This document shows, one piece after another, positions 25,141 to 34,312 of a stretch of 64,000 bases of DNA. The notes beneath the pieces are model-generated. The model searched no databases. It worked only from the letters and a program-made list of their open reading frames with translations, and had not been told where the DNA came from. This DNA comes from an uncultured Flavobacteriales bacterium. Lineage in GTDB: Bacteria; Bacteroidota; Bacteroidia; Flavobacteriales_D; Crocinitomicaceae. Every line of letters begins with the position of its first letter. Within the stretch, counting starts at the first letter, position 1. The stretch lies in assembly GCA_913054135.1 (NCBI GenBank), contig CAJXJK010000008.1:62001-126000 (forward strand), given 5' to 3'. Both the position numbers and the translations under genes were made by a program.

Positions 25141-28100
25141 ATGATGAAAAAATTAAGCACGCTACTACTTGCACTGATTTCAACGGTTTCGTTTTCACAA
25201 GAAATTGATGTGATTACCCAAGAAAAAATTGGTGGAATCATTACGATTTTAGCTTATAGCCCTGACGGTAGTATTTTAGCCTCAGGTTCGGCCAAAGAAA
25301 ACTCTATCAAAGTTTGGGACATAAACTCTGGGAAAATTATTGGTAAACTTGAAGGGCACGACGGGGCTACCACTTCACTTAATTTCTCGCCAGACGGCAC
25401 AAAGCTTATTTCATCTGCAGCAGATAATTACCTTATTTTATGGGATGTCGTGAATTGGAACTTGATTGATTCAGTAAAAACGGAAGAACCATATTTATGG
25501 ATGGTAAATGACAAGAAGAATGATGAAACCTTTTACGCAGCTTGTAAAAACGGAACTGTTATCAAGCATTCAATCAGTTCTCTTGAAAGACCTCAAACAT
25601 TGTTCACTAATAAACATCCTTTTGTCAAAATTGATGCAAGCCAAACGCACTTGGCTGCCGGAACGAACGTAGGAGAAATAACAATATATAATCTCGCTCA
25701 AAAAGCAGTAATTAAATCCAAAAAAGTTCATCAGTCAGCCATCAAGGGACTGCGGTTTTATGATGGAGGAAATGCTCTAATCACCACCGGTGGAGGCGGA
25801 TTGGTTCACCTATGGAACATCAATGACTTGATGGATAGTAAACACATTAAAGCTTCAAACAGCTTTATCACTGCCTTTGATGCAAATGAAGCAAAGAACA
25901 GATTTGTTGTTGCCACCAATACTCGAAAAATTCGTGTCTATGATTTTGACGGAAATCAAATTTTTGAGTTCAAAGACAAGCTAGAAGATCAAAAGAACTC
26001 AGCAACAATTAGAGCTTTACAAATAAGCCCTGATGGTTCAATGGTTGCAAGTTCAGGATTTAACCGAGCGAAAAGTTTCAAAGTTGGTAAAGGAGATAAT
26101 GTGATTCGAATTTGGGACATGAATAGAGGTACTCTTTATAAATTGTTAGAAGGGCAAGTGAACCCAATATTCACTTTTGACTTTCATCCGACAGAAAATG
26201 AATTGGTCACTTTGGGAGAAGAGAGAGTTCTGACTTTCTGGGATTTTAATTCGGCCGAAAAGTATGGAGAATTCAAATTGAGAGAACCCAAAAGAGAGAT
26301 TCCACCGAGAAGAAAATTTTGGTCAAAAGACAACTTAAACAAACGAAAAGACCGCGTATTAGGTAATATAACAGGAGGGCGTTTAGGTAATCTTGGAGGA
26401 AACATTGGAGGAAGAATGAACCCAAGAGATGGCGGAAAAAACATTGCCTCCGGTTTAGTGAAAAGAACTTTCAAAGAAAGACCAATCATTAAATTCTCGG
26501 CCAAAGGAAAATATCTGATCACAAAGCTTCCAAAAGACGAGATTAGATATTACGAAATCAAAAACAGAAAACCTGAATACATTGGTCCGCTTTGGTCATA
26601 CCAATTAAATGTGAATCAAATGATTACCTCTCCTGACGAAAAAACGCTTGCAGTTCTTGGTTCTGGTGATAGCGCCGTGACCATTCTTGATATAGAATCA
26701 GGCGATTATATCACAAAGCTTCTGACACCAGGCCCAAAAGGTAAATTGAACTTCGTTTACGAAGCTAATTCTGGCGCATACTCACCTGACAGTTCACTTT
26801 TTGCCGTTTGCTTCAACACCTCTAAAACCTTTGTTTACGATACGAAATATTGGAATCTTGTTTTTGAAAATGATTTGCCTGGTGGACTCGGTCTCGCTCA
26901 TGGTGCTTTTGTAAACTTCACAGAAAACGGTTCAATCATGGTGGTGAGTTCATCTCTTGGAATCAAGCGTTATAACACCAAAGACTTCTCAATGGAAAAC
27001 TCCGATAATTTAGCAATCGGAGGTAAATCTGCTCCTCTTGATAAACCTTCAGATTACGCCATAACTCACAATGAGAATCACTTTTATTTTCAAAATGTGA
27101 ATACCAAAGAGTATAAGAAAGCTTTTAGAGCAATGCCAAGAGACATTACCCACATCTCTGTTAGCCCTGAAGGTAAATTCGGAATCACAACCAAAAGTGG
27201 CCAATTCATGATCATGGATCCTGCAACTGCTGAGCAAGAAATCTTGTTAGTGGCAAATGGCGACAACTTCATTATTAAGACATCAGAAAATTTCTATAAG
27301 GTGAGCAAAGAAGGATATGACTTGGTGACCTTTAGAATTGGAAATCATGCGTACCCATTTGAACAATTTGATGCTGTTTTTAACCGACCAGATTTAGTTT
27401 TAAAGAAGTTAGGGTCTGATGATGAAGACCTGATGAATCTGTACAAAAAGGCCTACGAAAAGAGGATCAGTAAGCTTGGTTTAAAACAATCAACTTCAGT
27501 CTCTCTCGCAGATATTCCTAAACTGTCCATTACAAATTCAACTGAGATTCCTGCCTTTACTGATAAAACCGAACTTGGTATTAATGTTGAAATGTCTGAT
27601 AATTCGAGCCTTCGAAGTTATAATGTATATATCAACAATGTTCCTCTGTACGGTAAAAGAGGAAAAGACTTAGAGGGTAAGAAAAGTGCAAGCATCAAAG
27701 AAAACCTTTCTTTGGTTCACGGCATCAACAAGATTCAAGTAAGTTGCAGAAGCTCAAACGGATATGAGAGTTTGATGCAAACCTTTTATGTTGAAAAAAC
27801 AGGTGATAAACCTGAGCGTGATCTTTACTTAGTGTCTATAGGAACTTCAGAATATCAAGACGATCAATACAACTTAACGTACGCAGCAAAAGATGGTCAA
27901 GATCTTTCTACTCTGATGAATGAAAACACAAAGGACATCTATAAAAACATTCATTCTAAATCGCTTTATAACGAGCAAGTGACTGCTAAAAACGTAATAG
28001 CAATGGGCGACTTTTTAGGAGAATCAAAACCTGATGATATCGTAATGGTATTTGTTGCTGGACATGGCGTTTTAGATGAAAACTTTGACTACTACTTCGG

Positions 28101-28638
28101 AACCTACGATATGGACTTTCAAAACCCTTTAGAAAAAGGTTTACCATATGAGAAACTTGAAGGAATATTGGACGGAATAAAAGCCAACAAAAAAATCCTG
28201 ATTATGGATACTTGCCACTCAGGTGAAGTAGATAAAGATGATGTTTTTGTTGTAGATGACGAGCAAGACGAAAAAGAGGATGAAGATTTAATGTTCAGAT
28301 CAGTAGGACCGAAGTTTGACGAAAACTCAAGTGCTACACCATCAAAAGTTTCATCAGTATTATTTAATGATTTGAGAAGAGGAACCGGCTCTACAGTTAT
28401 TTCATCTGCTGGCGGAACAGAATATGCAATGGAAAGTGACGAATGGAAGAATGGCTTATTTACCTATTGCATGCTTTTAGGTTTGAAAGATGGAAATGCA
28501 GACATTGATAAGGATGGAGAAATCATGTTACTTGAATTACAAGAGTATGTAGTTGACCTAGTTTCTGAACTGTCAAAAGGGAAACAAGTACCAAATACTA
28601 GAATTCAGAACATGGAGCTTGACTTCAGAGTTTGGTAA
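25141..28638 (+). CDS. exported WD40-repeat protein with C-terminal caspase-like (C14) domain
   Basis: This 1165-residue protein has a signal peptide (MMKKLSTLLLALISTVSFSQ), then WD40 repeats filling about residues 25-780 (for example ILAYSPDGSILASGSAKENS, IKVWDINSGK, IRIWDMNRG). A glycine/arginine-rich insertion occurs at about 400-450. A linker with an Ig-like stretch precedes the C-terminal peptidase domain (about 890-1165). The caspase-fold dyad is visible: H975 in FVAGHGVLD and C1025 in LIMDTCHSGE, each after a hydrophobic strand, as in metacaspases and C14 peptidases. An acidic run (DEQDEKEDED) follows the cysteine, at the place of the processing loop. It heads a four-gene operon of exported proteins. 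Likely role: an envelope-located, possibly self-processing protease scaffold; targets unknown. Confidence 0.85.
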   Translation: MMKKLSTLLLALISTVSFSQEIDVITQEKIGGIITILAYSPDGSILASGSAKENSIKVWDINSGKIIGKLEGHDGATTSLNFSPDGTKLISSAADNYLILWDVVNWNLIDSVKTEEPYLWMVNDKKNDETFYAACKNGTVIKHSISSLERPQTLFTNKHPFVKIDASQTHLAAGTNVGEITIYNLAQKAVIKSKKVHQSAIKGLRFYDGGNALITTGGGGLVHLWNINDLMDSKHIKASNSFITAFDANEAKNRFVVATNTRKIRVYDFDGNQIFEFKDKLEDQKNSATIRALQISPDGSMVASSGFNRAKSFKVGKGDNVIRIWDMNRGTLYKLLEGQVNPIFTFDFHPTENELVTLGEERVLTFWDFNSAEKYGEFKLREPKREIPPRRKFWSKDNLNKRKDRVLGNITGGRLGNLGGNIGGRMNPRDGGKNIASGLVKRTFKERPIIKFSAKGKYLITKLPKDEIRYYEIKNRKPEYIGPLWSYQLNVNQMITSPDEKTLAVLGSGDSAVTILDIESGDYITKLLTPGPKGKLNFVYEANSGAYSPDSSLFAVCFNTSKTFVYDTKYWNLVFENDLPGGLGLAHGAFVNFTENGSIMVVSSSLGIKRYNTKDFSMENSDNLAIGGKSAPLDKPSDYAITHNENHFYFQNVNTKEYKKAFRAMPRDITHISVSPEGKFGITTKSGQFMIMDPATAEQEILLVANGDNFIIKTSENFYKVSKEGYDLVTFRIGNHAYPFEQFDAVFNRPDLVLKKLGSDDEDLMNLYKKAYEKRISKLGLKQSTSVSLADIPKLSITNSTEIPAFTDKTELGINVEMSDNSSLRSYNVYINNVPLYGKRGKDLEGKKSASIKENLSLVHGINKIQVSCRSSNGYESLMQTFYVEKTGDKPERDLYLVSIGTSEYQDDQYNLTYAAKDGQDLSTLMNENTKDIYKNIHSKSLYNEQVTAKNVIAMGDFLGESKPDDIVMVFVAGHGVLDENFDYYFGTYDMDFQNPLEKGLPYEKLEGILDGIKANKKILIMDTCHSGEVDKDDVFVVDDEQDEKEDEDLMFRSVGPKFDENSSATPSKVSSVLFNDLRRGTGSTVISSAGGTEYAMESDEWKNGLFTYCMLLGLKDGNADIDKDGEIMLLELQEYVVDLVSELSKGKQVPNTRIQNMELDFRVW

Positions 28639-28684
28639 ATATTGAAGACAAGAAATCAAAAAAGATATTCCTAAATTTTAATAA

Positions 28685-29833
28685 ATGAAAAACATCATCA
28701 CGCTTATTGCATTAATTGGATTATCCGCAACAAGTTTTTCTCAAAAAAAATTGAGTAAGATTATTGAGAAGGATGATGTAGCTAAGCTTGAAAAATACAT
28801 TGAAAAGAATGATGGTCAGTTAGATCAACTCATTTTAATTGCAAGCGAAGATGGATTAGAAGAATCGTTCTCACCTTTAATGATTGCTTTACTTGATAGC
28901 AGCCAATCTATCATTCAATATTTCTTAAACCATCTAGACCTTTTTGAAAATAAGTCACATGTAATAAGTGAGGTCTTCATTCATAGCTTGAGCGAAAAAG
29001 AAAATCCGTTATCACAACAATTATTTGACTTAGGGGCCAACCCAAATGATAGCTGCGGCGCTTGTTGGAATAATAATGCGCTCATGGTTGCCGCAGTATA
29101 TGGTAATGAAGAATGGTTTTTTAAGCTAAAAGATAGTGCCGATTTTGCGTATACGAATATCAATGGGAGAAATTTGGCACATATTGCGGCATCAAGTCCT
29201 TCTTCACGAATTGGAAGATGGGTTTTTTCAAATAAGAATGTTGACATTAATTTAAAAGATGACAATGGCGAAACACCTTTAGATGCGGCAGTTTGGAATG
29301 AAGAAAACCCAAAAATGGTCACCTATTTATTGAAAGAAGGAGCCATGATTTCAGAAGCCAAAAACCTATTACAAGCATGGCCTTTCAACCCTTCAGAAGA
29401 AATATTTTACGACAACCTTATCTTTAACCGCAGGGCTGATGTTTGGAAAGAAGATGAAGACGGTTCAATCCCACTACTATGGACTCTAGTTCCGGAAGAG
29501 GCAGGAGATTACAAAATACAACAGTTAGGACTTTTTAAGCGAATACTTGATATGATGATGGGACCAGAACAAGCTGCTGAATTGAAGAAATTTCAAAACG
29601 AAAATATATTCATTTTCAATAGTATGAAAGACTTTTTAAGCATTTGTGAGCTGCGTGGAGACTACTCATACTCTGTCAAAATCTATGCTGATTTCGTTAA
29701 ACTTTGCGCCATCTCTGAAGTGAATTCAGAATTCAGAGTGCTTACTAAAAAGAATTATAAAAAAGCTGTTGAGTTGTTTGGTGAAGAAGCAGTACAAGAA
29801 ATTTACAGTGATAACGAACTTTGGTACCCCTAA
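28685..29833 (+). CDS. exported ankyrin-repeat-like protein
   Basis: The 382-residue protein starts with a signal peptide (MKNIITLIALIGLSATSFSQ). Ankyrin-type repeats follow in the middle (about residues 60-250), for example ENPLSQQLFDLGANPND, NNALMVAAVYGNEEWFFKL, GRNLAHIAASS, NGETPLDAAVWNEENPKMVTYLLKEGA. The C-terminal third shows no known domain. It lies 46 bp after the WD40-caspase gene and directly abuts the next gene at 29834. An ankyrin protein in the periplasm would be a protein-binding partner; its link to the protease is inferred from the operon only. Confidence 0.78.
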   Translation: MKNIITLIALIGLSATSFSQKKLSKIIEKDDVAKLEKYIEKNDGQLDQLILIASEDGLEESFSPLMIALLDSSQSIIQYFLNHLDLFENKSHVISEVFIHSLSEKENPLSQQLFDLGANPNDSCGACWNNNALMVAAVYGNEEWFFKLKDSADFAYTNINGRNLAHIAASSPSSRIGRWVFSNKNVDINLKDDNGETPLDAAVWNEENPKMVTYLLKEGAMISEAKNLLQAWPFNPSEEIFYDNLIFNRRADVWKEDEDGSIPLLWTLVPEEAGDYKIQQLGLFKRILDMMMGPEQAAELKKFQNENIFIFNSMKDFLSICELRGDYSYSVKIYADFVKLCAISEVNSEFRVLTKKNYKKAVELFGEEAVQEIYSDNELWYP

Positions 29834-31222
29834 ATGAAAAAAATAATATTCATAGCATTCCTTTTATTTTCAGTCTCCTCTTTCTCTCAAAAAGAAAGAT
29901 CTTGGGATGTGAGAATCTCTGCAATTGATTCAACCACATTCTCTGCAGTGCCGAACGTCAATCTATACTTTTCAATTAAAGACAAAGGAGATTGGGAGAT
30001 TAACACAGGTATTCATAGCAGAGCGATTATGAGTGATTTCTTTCCTGAAGAATTTATCACATTTCCTTGCGAGATCTATCTTGGTTTTGAACCACCAAAG
30101 AGCTCCTCAACATTTTTGAAAGTAGAATCACCAAAAAAAGGAATGGTTCCGATAGAAATTTCAATTTCAGAGGAAGAAGTAACTGTGGCATATGACCAAT
30201 CTGTTTCATTTGAAAAAGACGGATTACTTTTTACGAATACAGAAGACGTCATGGACATTTCTTATCATCTAAGAAAAGATTCTGGAAATTTCGTTATTCT
30301 GAGCTTCACTCAAAATGAAATCGCACAAAAAAATAGTGCCGAATTAGGACAAAGACGAATTTCTGCTTTAAAAAAGGAGATTGAAAAATTATCACCAAAT
30401 CAATCTGAAAGAATAAGAGTGAAGATTAATGAGACCAAAGAAGGTTATCACATAAGAGATAAAGTAGGTGTGCAATTAGCCACAGCCAATAGAGACCCAT
30501 ACCTGCCATCAATTCACAGTGTTGAGTACTACTATAAACCTCAATTTAGATTTCAGCCCAATTCTGATCAGTTAGAAAATGAGGCCAAAATTTCTCTGGC
30601 AGGTTTACCAGAATTCCTTATTGCGAATCCAAAGCTTGCAATTGAATTTAAATTGTATCACAGTGAAGTTGTCAGTAAAGAATTAGCTAAGAAAAGGTAT
30701 AGAGCTATTCAAAGACATTTTATCAACAGAGGAATTGATCATTTCAGATTAATCTCTAAAATGCAACCCTTTTTCACGAAAGAAGAACTTGACTCATTAG
30801 AAACAAAAAATGGATTTAGGAACAATGAGAATGATGCCTACTTCCATATATTGGAAGACGACATTTCTCCTTGTACTCCTCCTGGCCAGCCAAAAATGCA
30901 TTTCAAGAAATTCAGTCAAGACATTTTTGAAACCCAATGTGATTCGATTGGACACTTAGTGAGATTAATAGAATCGTATGATGAAGACAAATTTGTGTTA
31001 ATCGGTATTGCTACAGATAAAAGTCAAGAAGAGATCTTTAATGCTAAATCTAGAGCAGAAGTTGTAAAGAAAAAGCTAATTGAAAAAGGTATTGACGCAA
31101 GCCGACTCTCAGTGATGTATAATGTATTCAAGCCACAAGCTGAGGGAAAATATGAGGTTTGGCCTTTTTACCCTGAATGGTTTGAATATGAAATTGGAGT
31201 TTATATTGAAATTGATAATTAG
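29834..31222 (+). CDS. exported protein with two OmpA-like halves
   Basis: This 462-residue protein has a signal peptide (MKKIIFIAFLLFSVSSFSQ). Two regions resemble the OmpA-like peptidoglycan-binding fold: about residues 233-310 (PQFRFQPNSDQLENEAKISL, later AKKRYRAIQRHFINRGIDHFRL), and about 385-440 (GIATDKSQEEIFNAKSRAEV, then KKLIEKGIDASRL). The first lacks some of the usual Asp/Arg residues, so peptidoglycan binding is uncertain. The ATG directly follows the stop of the ankyrin gene. It could anchor the operon's products to the cell wall; this is inference. Confidence 0.65.
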   Translation: MKKIIFIAFLLFSVSSFSQKERSWDVRISAIDSTTFSAVPNVNLYFSIKDKGDWEINTGIHSRAIMSDFFPEEFITFPCEIYLGFEPPKSSSTFLKVESPKKGMVPIEISISEEEVTVAYDQSVSFEKDGLLFTNTEDVMDISYHLRKDSGNFVILSFTQNEIAQKNSAELGQRRISALKKEIEKLSPNQSERIRVKINETKEGYHIRDKVGVQLATANRDPYLPSIHSVEYYYKPQFRFQPNSDQLENEAKISLAGLPEFLIANPKLAIEFKLYHSEVVSKELAKKRYRAIQRHFINRGIDHFRLISKMQPFFTKEELDSLETKNGFRNNENDAYFHILEDDISPCTPPGQPKMHFKKFSQDIFETQCDSIGHLVRLIESYDEDKFVLIGIATDKSQEEIFNAKSRAEVVKKKLIEKGIDASRLSVMYNVFKPQAEGKYEVWPFYPEWFEYEIGVYIEIDN

Positions 31223-31227
31223 AACTT

Positions 31228-31785
31228 ATGAAATTAATAGCCTCTTCCATTCTCTTTGTTTTTCTATTTTCTTGCTCATCTACTGAATCAAGTGAGGAGA
31301 AAAATGAAGATCCAAATGTTTCGACGGATACAACAGACCTCTTGATGGAAGATGAGGAATCTCCCCTTCCTGAAACTCGTTCTTTTTCCCTCAAAGAATT
31401 TCCCTCAGTTTGGTGGATGATTACTGTAGAAGGCGAAGAGATGAAACTCATGAACTATTGGGACTCACAACTTCAAGGGTTTGAAATATCAGCTGAAACT
31501 GAAAGCACGGGCTTTATTGACTTAACTTATGGTCAAGATGGTGATGCAGGACCTCTATTTGATTTTAATGCAGAAATAACTGAGGGTGATGGCTTAACGT
31601 TAATAGACGGCAGCTTTTCTTTCATAGGTACTATGGAACAAGATACCACAGACGTCACTTTTCAATATAACCGATTGAGTCAATGTGCCGAATTCAAAGG
31701 TATGTATTACAGCTCTGAAACCTTCGTTGAAGATTCTTTAAAAGATGTATTTCCTTATATAGAAACTGTAAGGGAAGAGGATTAA
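31228..31785 (+). CDS. lipoprotein of the WD40-caspase operon
   Basis: This is a 185-residue predicted lipoprotein: the signal sequence ends in a lipobox-like FLFSC with the modified cysteine at residue 16, followed by a Ser/Glu-rich spacer as seen in surface lipoproteins of Bacteroidetes. The globular part (about 45-185) is beta-rich and not recognised. It lies 5 bp after the OmpA-like gene, so it is the fourth gene of the exported-protein operon. Its stop overlaps the convergent glyS gene by 4 bp, with no terminator between. Confidence 0.7.
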   Translation: MKLIASSILFVFLFSCSSTESSEEKNEDPNVSTDTTDLLMEDEESPLPETRSFSLKEFPSVWWMITVEGEEMKLMNYWDSQLQGFEISAETESTGFIDLTYGQDGDAGPLFDFNAEITEGDGLTLIDGSFSFIGTMEQDTTDVTFQYNRLSQCAEFKGMYYSSETFVEDSLKDVFPYIETVREED

Positions 31786-33329
31786 GCTTGTCCCGCCTTT
31801 AGTAGCTTTCTCATACTAACTTTAGCATCAATGATTGAATGAAGATCTGCTATCGCAACTCTATCTTGTGCCATAGTGTCTCTATCTCTAATCGTGACCG
31901 TATTATCCTCTAAAGTTTGATGATCAACAGTTACACAGAATGGAGTTCCAATCGCATCAGCTTTTCTATAACGTTTTCCGATCGTGTCTTTTTCATTGTA
32001 TTGACAGTTAAAGTCAACTTTCAAATCATCCATTATTTTTCTAGCCACATCTGGTAATCCATCCTTCTTAGTTAATGGAAGAATACCCACTTTATAAGGT
32101 GCCAATGCCGGTGGAATAGACATCACTACTCTTTCAGAACCATCTTCTAACTTTTCGTTTTTCAATGATTTTGACATCACTGCTAAAAACATTCTATCTA
32201 AGCCTATTGAAGTTTCAACTACATAAGGCACATAAGAATCATTGATTTCAGGATCAAAGTACTTTAGCTTTTTTCCTGAATGCTGTTCGTGTTGTTTTAA
32301 ATCAAAATCAGTTCTTGAATGAATTCCTTCTAGCTCTTTAAAGCCCATTGGAAAATCAAACTCAATATCGGCAGCCGCATTTGCGTAGTGCGCCATTTTC
32401 AAGTGGTCGTGAAAACGATATGCATCATCTCCTAACCCCAAAGCTTTGTGCCATCTGATTCTAAAATCTTTCCAATGCTCATACCACTTCATTTCTTCAC
32501 CAGGACGAACAAAAAACTGCATTTCCATTTGTTCAAATTCACGCATTCTAAAAATAAATTGTCTTGCAACAATCTCGTTTCTGAAAGCCTTCCCAATTTG
32601 AGCAATCCCAAAAGGAATTTTCATTCCGCCTGATTTTTGAACGTTTAGGTAATTCACAAAAATTCCTTGAGCCGTTTCAGGTCTTAAATATATTTTAGCC
32701 GATTCACCAGACACAGAACCTAATTCTGTTGAGAACATCAAGTTGAATTGCTTAACATCTGTCCAGTTTTTTGAACCTGATAGTGGGCAAGCAATTTCTA
32801 AATCTTCAATCAGCTTTTTTAAATCATCTAATTTTTCATTTACCAATGCGTCTTGCATTCTATCCTCAATCTTCTTAATCTCTCCTGCTCTTCTTAATAC
32901 ATTTGGATTGGTATTTCTGAATTCTTCTTCGTTAAAATCATCACCAAAACGTTTCAATCCTTTAGCAACATCTTTGTTGATTTTACCTCTAATTTTTTCA
33001 ATATGTTCTTCAATCAAAACATCAGCACGATATCTCTTTTTAGAATCTTTGTTATCAATCAATGGATCATTAAAAGCATCTACGTGACCTGAAGCTTTCC
33101 AAGTTTCAGGATGCATAAAGATTGCAGCATCTAAGCCAACAATGTTTTCGTGCATATGCACCATTGCTTTCCACCAATAATTTTTGATGTTATTTTTCAG
33201 CTCAGCACCTAACTGTCCATAATCATATGTCGCACTTAATCCGTCATATATTTCTGATGAAGGAAATACAAAACCGTACTCTTTTGCGTGTCCGATTACG
33301 TCTTTTAACTTGTCTTCTTGTGCTGCCAT
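31782..33329 (-). CDS. glyS: glycine--tRNA ligase, homodimeric type
   Basis: This is a class II aminoacyl-tRNA synthetase of the alpha2 type (515 residues), which charges tRNA-Gly. Motif 1 and 2 regions are visible: FNLMFSTELG, LRPETAQGIFVNYLNVQKSGGMKIPFGIAQIGKAFRNEI and the class II motif 3 region with SIGLDRMFLAVM. The C-terminal anticodon-binding domain begins near PPALAPYKVGILPL. The ATG at 33329 is at the expected N-terminus. It is divergent from the phenylalanine hydroxylase leader. Confidence 0.95.
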   Translation of the reverse strand: MAAQEDKLKDVIGHAKEYGFVFPSSEIYDGLSATYDYGQLGAELKNNIKNYWWKAMVHMHENIVGLDAAIFMHPETWKASGHVDAFNDPLIDNKDSKKRYRADVLIEEHIEKIRGKINKDVAKGLKRFGDDFNEEEFRNTNPNVLRRAGEIKKIEDRMQDALVNEKLDDLKKLIEDLEIACPLSGSKNWTDVKQFNLMFSTELGSVSGESAKIYLRPETAQGIFVNYLNVQKSGGMKIPFGIAQIGKAFRNEIVARQFIFRMREFEQMEMQFFVRPGEEMKWYEHWKDFRIRWHKALGLGDDAYRFHDHLKMAHYANAAADIEFDFPMGFKELEGIHSRTDFDLKQHEQHSGKKLKYFDPEINDSYVPYVVETSIGLDRMFLAVMSKSLKNEKLEDGSERVVMSIPPALAPYKVGILPLTKKDGLPDVARKIMDDLKVDFNCQYNEKDTIGKRYRKADAIGTPFCVTVDHQTLEDNTVTIRDRDTMAQDRVAIADLHSIIDAKVSMRKLLKAGQA

Positions 33330-33397
33330 TATTGATTGATTTTCTGCAAATATAATCTAGAAGTGATGAGTGGGCTTTTTTTTGGCATAGATTTTTC

Positions 33398-33405
33398 TAT
33401 ATTTG
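33398..33405 (+). promoter_or_regulatory. -7 element of the phenylalanine hydroxylase transcript
   Basis: TATATTTG is an exact match to the Bacteroidetes -7 consensus TAnnTTTG and lies 14 bp before the leader-peptide ATG. A TTTG occurs at 33381-33384, but at a shorter distance than the usual -33 spacing, so the upstream element is not settled. Confidence 0.5.
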
Positions 33406-33419
33406 AAGCAGAAAAACAA

Positions 33420-33482
33420 ATGAATTCAATTTCATTACATAGCACTTATTATTACTGGACACTTCCTGACGGGACTGTGTAG
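33420..33482 (+). CDS. attenuator leader peptide with Tyr-Tyr-Tyr-Trp codons
   Basis: This is a 20-codon leader frame, MNSISLHSTYYYWTLPDGTV, ending in TAG at 33480-33482. Codons 10-12 are TAT TAT TAC (33447-33455) and codon 13 is TGG. Its only sensible role is to sense charged tRNA-Tyr (and perhaps tRNA-Trp) by ribosome stalling. It lies directly after a -7 box and before the antiterminator and terminator of the phenylalanine hydroxylase gene. No other function is suggested. Confidence 0.75.
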   Translation: MNSISLHSTYYYWTLPDGTV

Positions 33483-33522
33483 TAATCGTTTGTACTTACA
33501 AATATTAATTACAAAACCCGTC
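33451..33522 (+). promoter_or_regulatory. transcription attenuator: pause and antiterminator hairpins
   Basis: Two alternative folds are visible. The pause hairpin pairs ATTACT and ACAC (33451-33462, covering the Tyr/Trp codons) with GTGT and AGTAAT (33477-33486). The antiterminator pairs GACGGG (33468-33473) with CCCGTC (33517-33522), GTAAT (33482-33486) with ATTAC (33508-33512), and TTTGTA (33489-33494) with TACAAA (33497-33502). It uses CCCGTC, which is also the 5' arm of the terminator. Stalling at the Tyr codons leaves the antiterminator free; reaching the stop codon disrupts it. Confidence 0.7.
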
Positions 33523-33548
33523 TCGGTTCTACCAAGATGGGTTTTTTT
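33513..33548 (+). terminator. attenuator terminator before phenylalanine hydroxylase
   Basis: A 15-position stem (33513-33527 with 33531-33545) has 13 Watson-Crick pairs, one G-T pair and one mismatch, a TCT loop and a run of seven T (33542-33548). It ends 41 bp before the ATG of the hydroxylase, so it controls readthrough into that gene. Confidence 0.8.
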
Positions 33549-33589
33549 ATGGACTCAATTTGGCTGAAAGAGGCAACAACAAAAAACAA

Positions 33590-34312
33590 ATGAATACTTT
33601 ATTGAAACAAGAAATGAGCAACTATACTTCAACCGATCTTGAAGTGTGGGAAATATTGTTCAATCGTCAAATCGGGAATCTTCAAAGCAAAGGGAGTGTT
33701 CATTACTTGGATGCTCTAAATAAAATGTCTGATGTTTTGAATGCTTCAGAGGTTCCTGACTTTAGCAAGTTGAATGATTTTTTTAGTCAAAATACAGGAT
33801 GGGAAATTGCGGTAGTTCCGGGTCTGATTCCTGTAGAAGATTTCTTTGATTTGTTAGCAAACAAAAAGTTCTGTTCTTCTACTTGGTTGCGAACTAAAGA
33901 AAATCTTGATTACCTAGAAGAACCTGATATGTTTCATGACATTTTTGGACACATTCCTTTATTGGGGAATCCAATTTTCTCAGCCTTTGCACACGAGTTT
34001 GGCAAAATAGGAAAGAGCATGAAGCACAATGAATTGGCACTTGTTCAACTTCAAAGACTGTACTGGTTTACCATTGAATTTGGTGTAATTAGAGAATGTG
34101 ATATTAAATCATATGGCGCCGGCATCATGTCTTCTTTTGGAGAGACGAATCGCATTGCAAATAAAGAATGTGAATTTCTACCTTTTGATATTGAGATGAT
34201 CCTAAACAAAGAGTTTTGGACTGATCGGTTACAAGAAGAATATGTTGTTATTGAATCTTTAGATGACCTGTTTAATTGTCTCCCTAAAGCTGCAAAACTG
34301 ATTGGTGTTTGA
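33590..34312 (+). CDS. phhA: phenylalanine 4-monooxygenase (aromatic amino acid hydroxylase)
   Basis: This pterin- and iron-dependent hydroxylase converts phenylalanine to tyrosine. In the 240-residue protein the iron ligands are visible: H116 and H121 in PDMFHDIFGHIPLL, and E163 in YWFTIEFG. SYGAGIMSSFGE follows, as in the bacterial single-domain enzymes. The start chosen is the ATG at 33590; the frame is open back to a TTG at 33560, which would overlap no known sequence feature. Expression is likely controlled by the attenuator at 33420-33548. Pterin recycling is supplied by the dehydratase gene at 36632. A tryptophan hydroxylase activity cannot be excluded from sequence. Confidence 0.9.
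   Translation: MNTLLKQEMSNYTSTDLEVWEILFNRQIGNLQSKGSVHYLDALNKMSDVLNASEVPDFSKLNDFFSQNTGWEIAVVPGLIPVEDFFDLLANKKFCSSTWLRTKENLDYLEEPDMFHDIFGHIPLLGNPIFSAFAHEFGKIGKSMKHNELALVQLQRLYWFTIEFGVIRECDIKSYGAGIMSSFGETNRIANKECEFLPFDIEMILNKEFWTDRLQEEYVVIESLDDLFNCLPKAAKLIGV

Noticed and set aside
33549-33593. Micro-ORF of 14 codons between the attenuator terminator and phhA, overlapping its ATG by 4 bp
   Set aside because: Very short, without biased codons or a conserved feature; probably chance, although translational coupling cannot be excluded.
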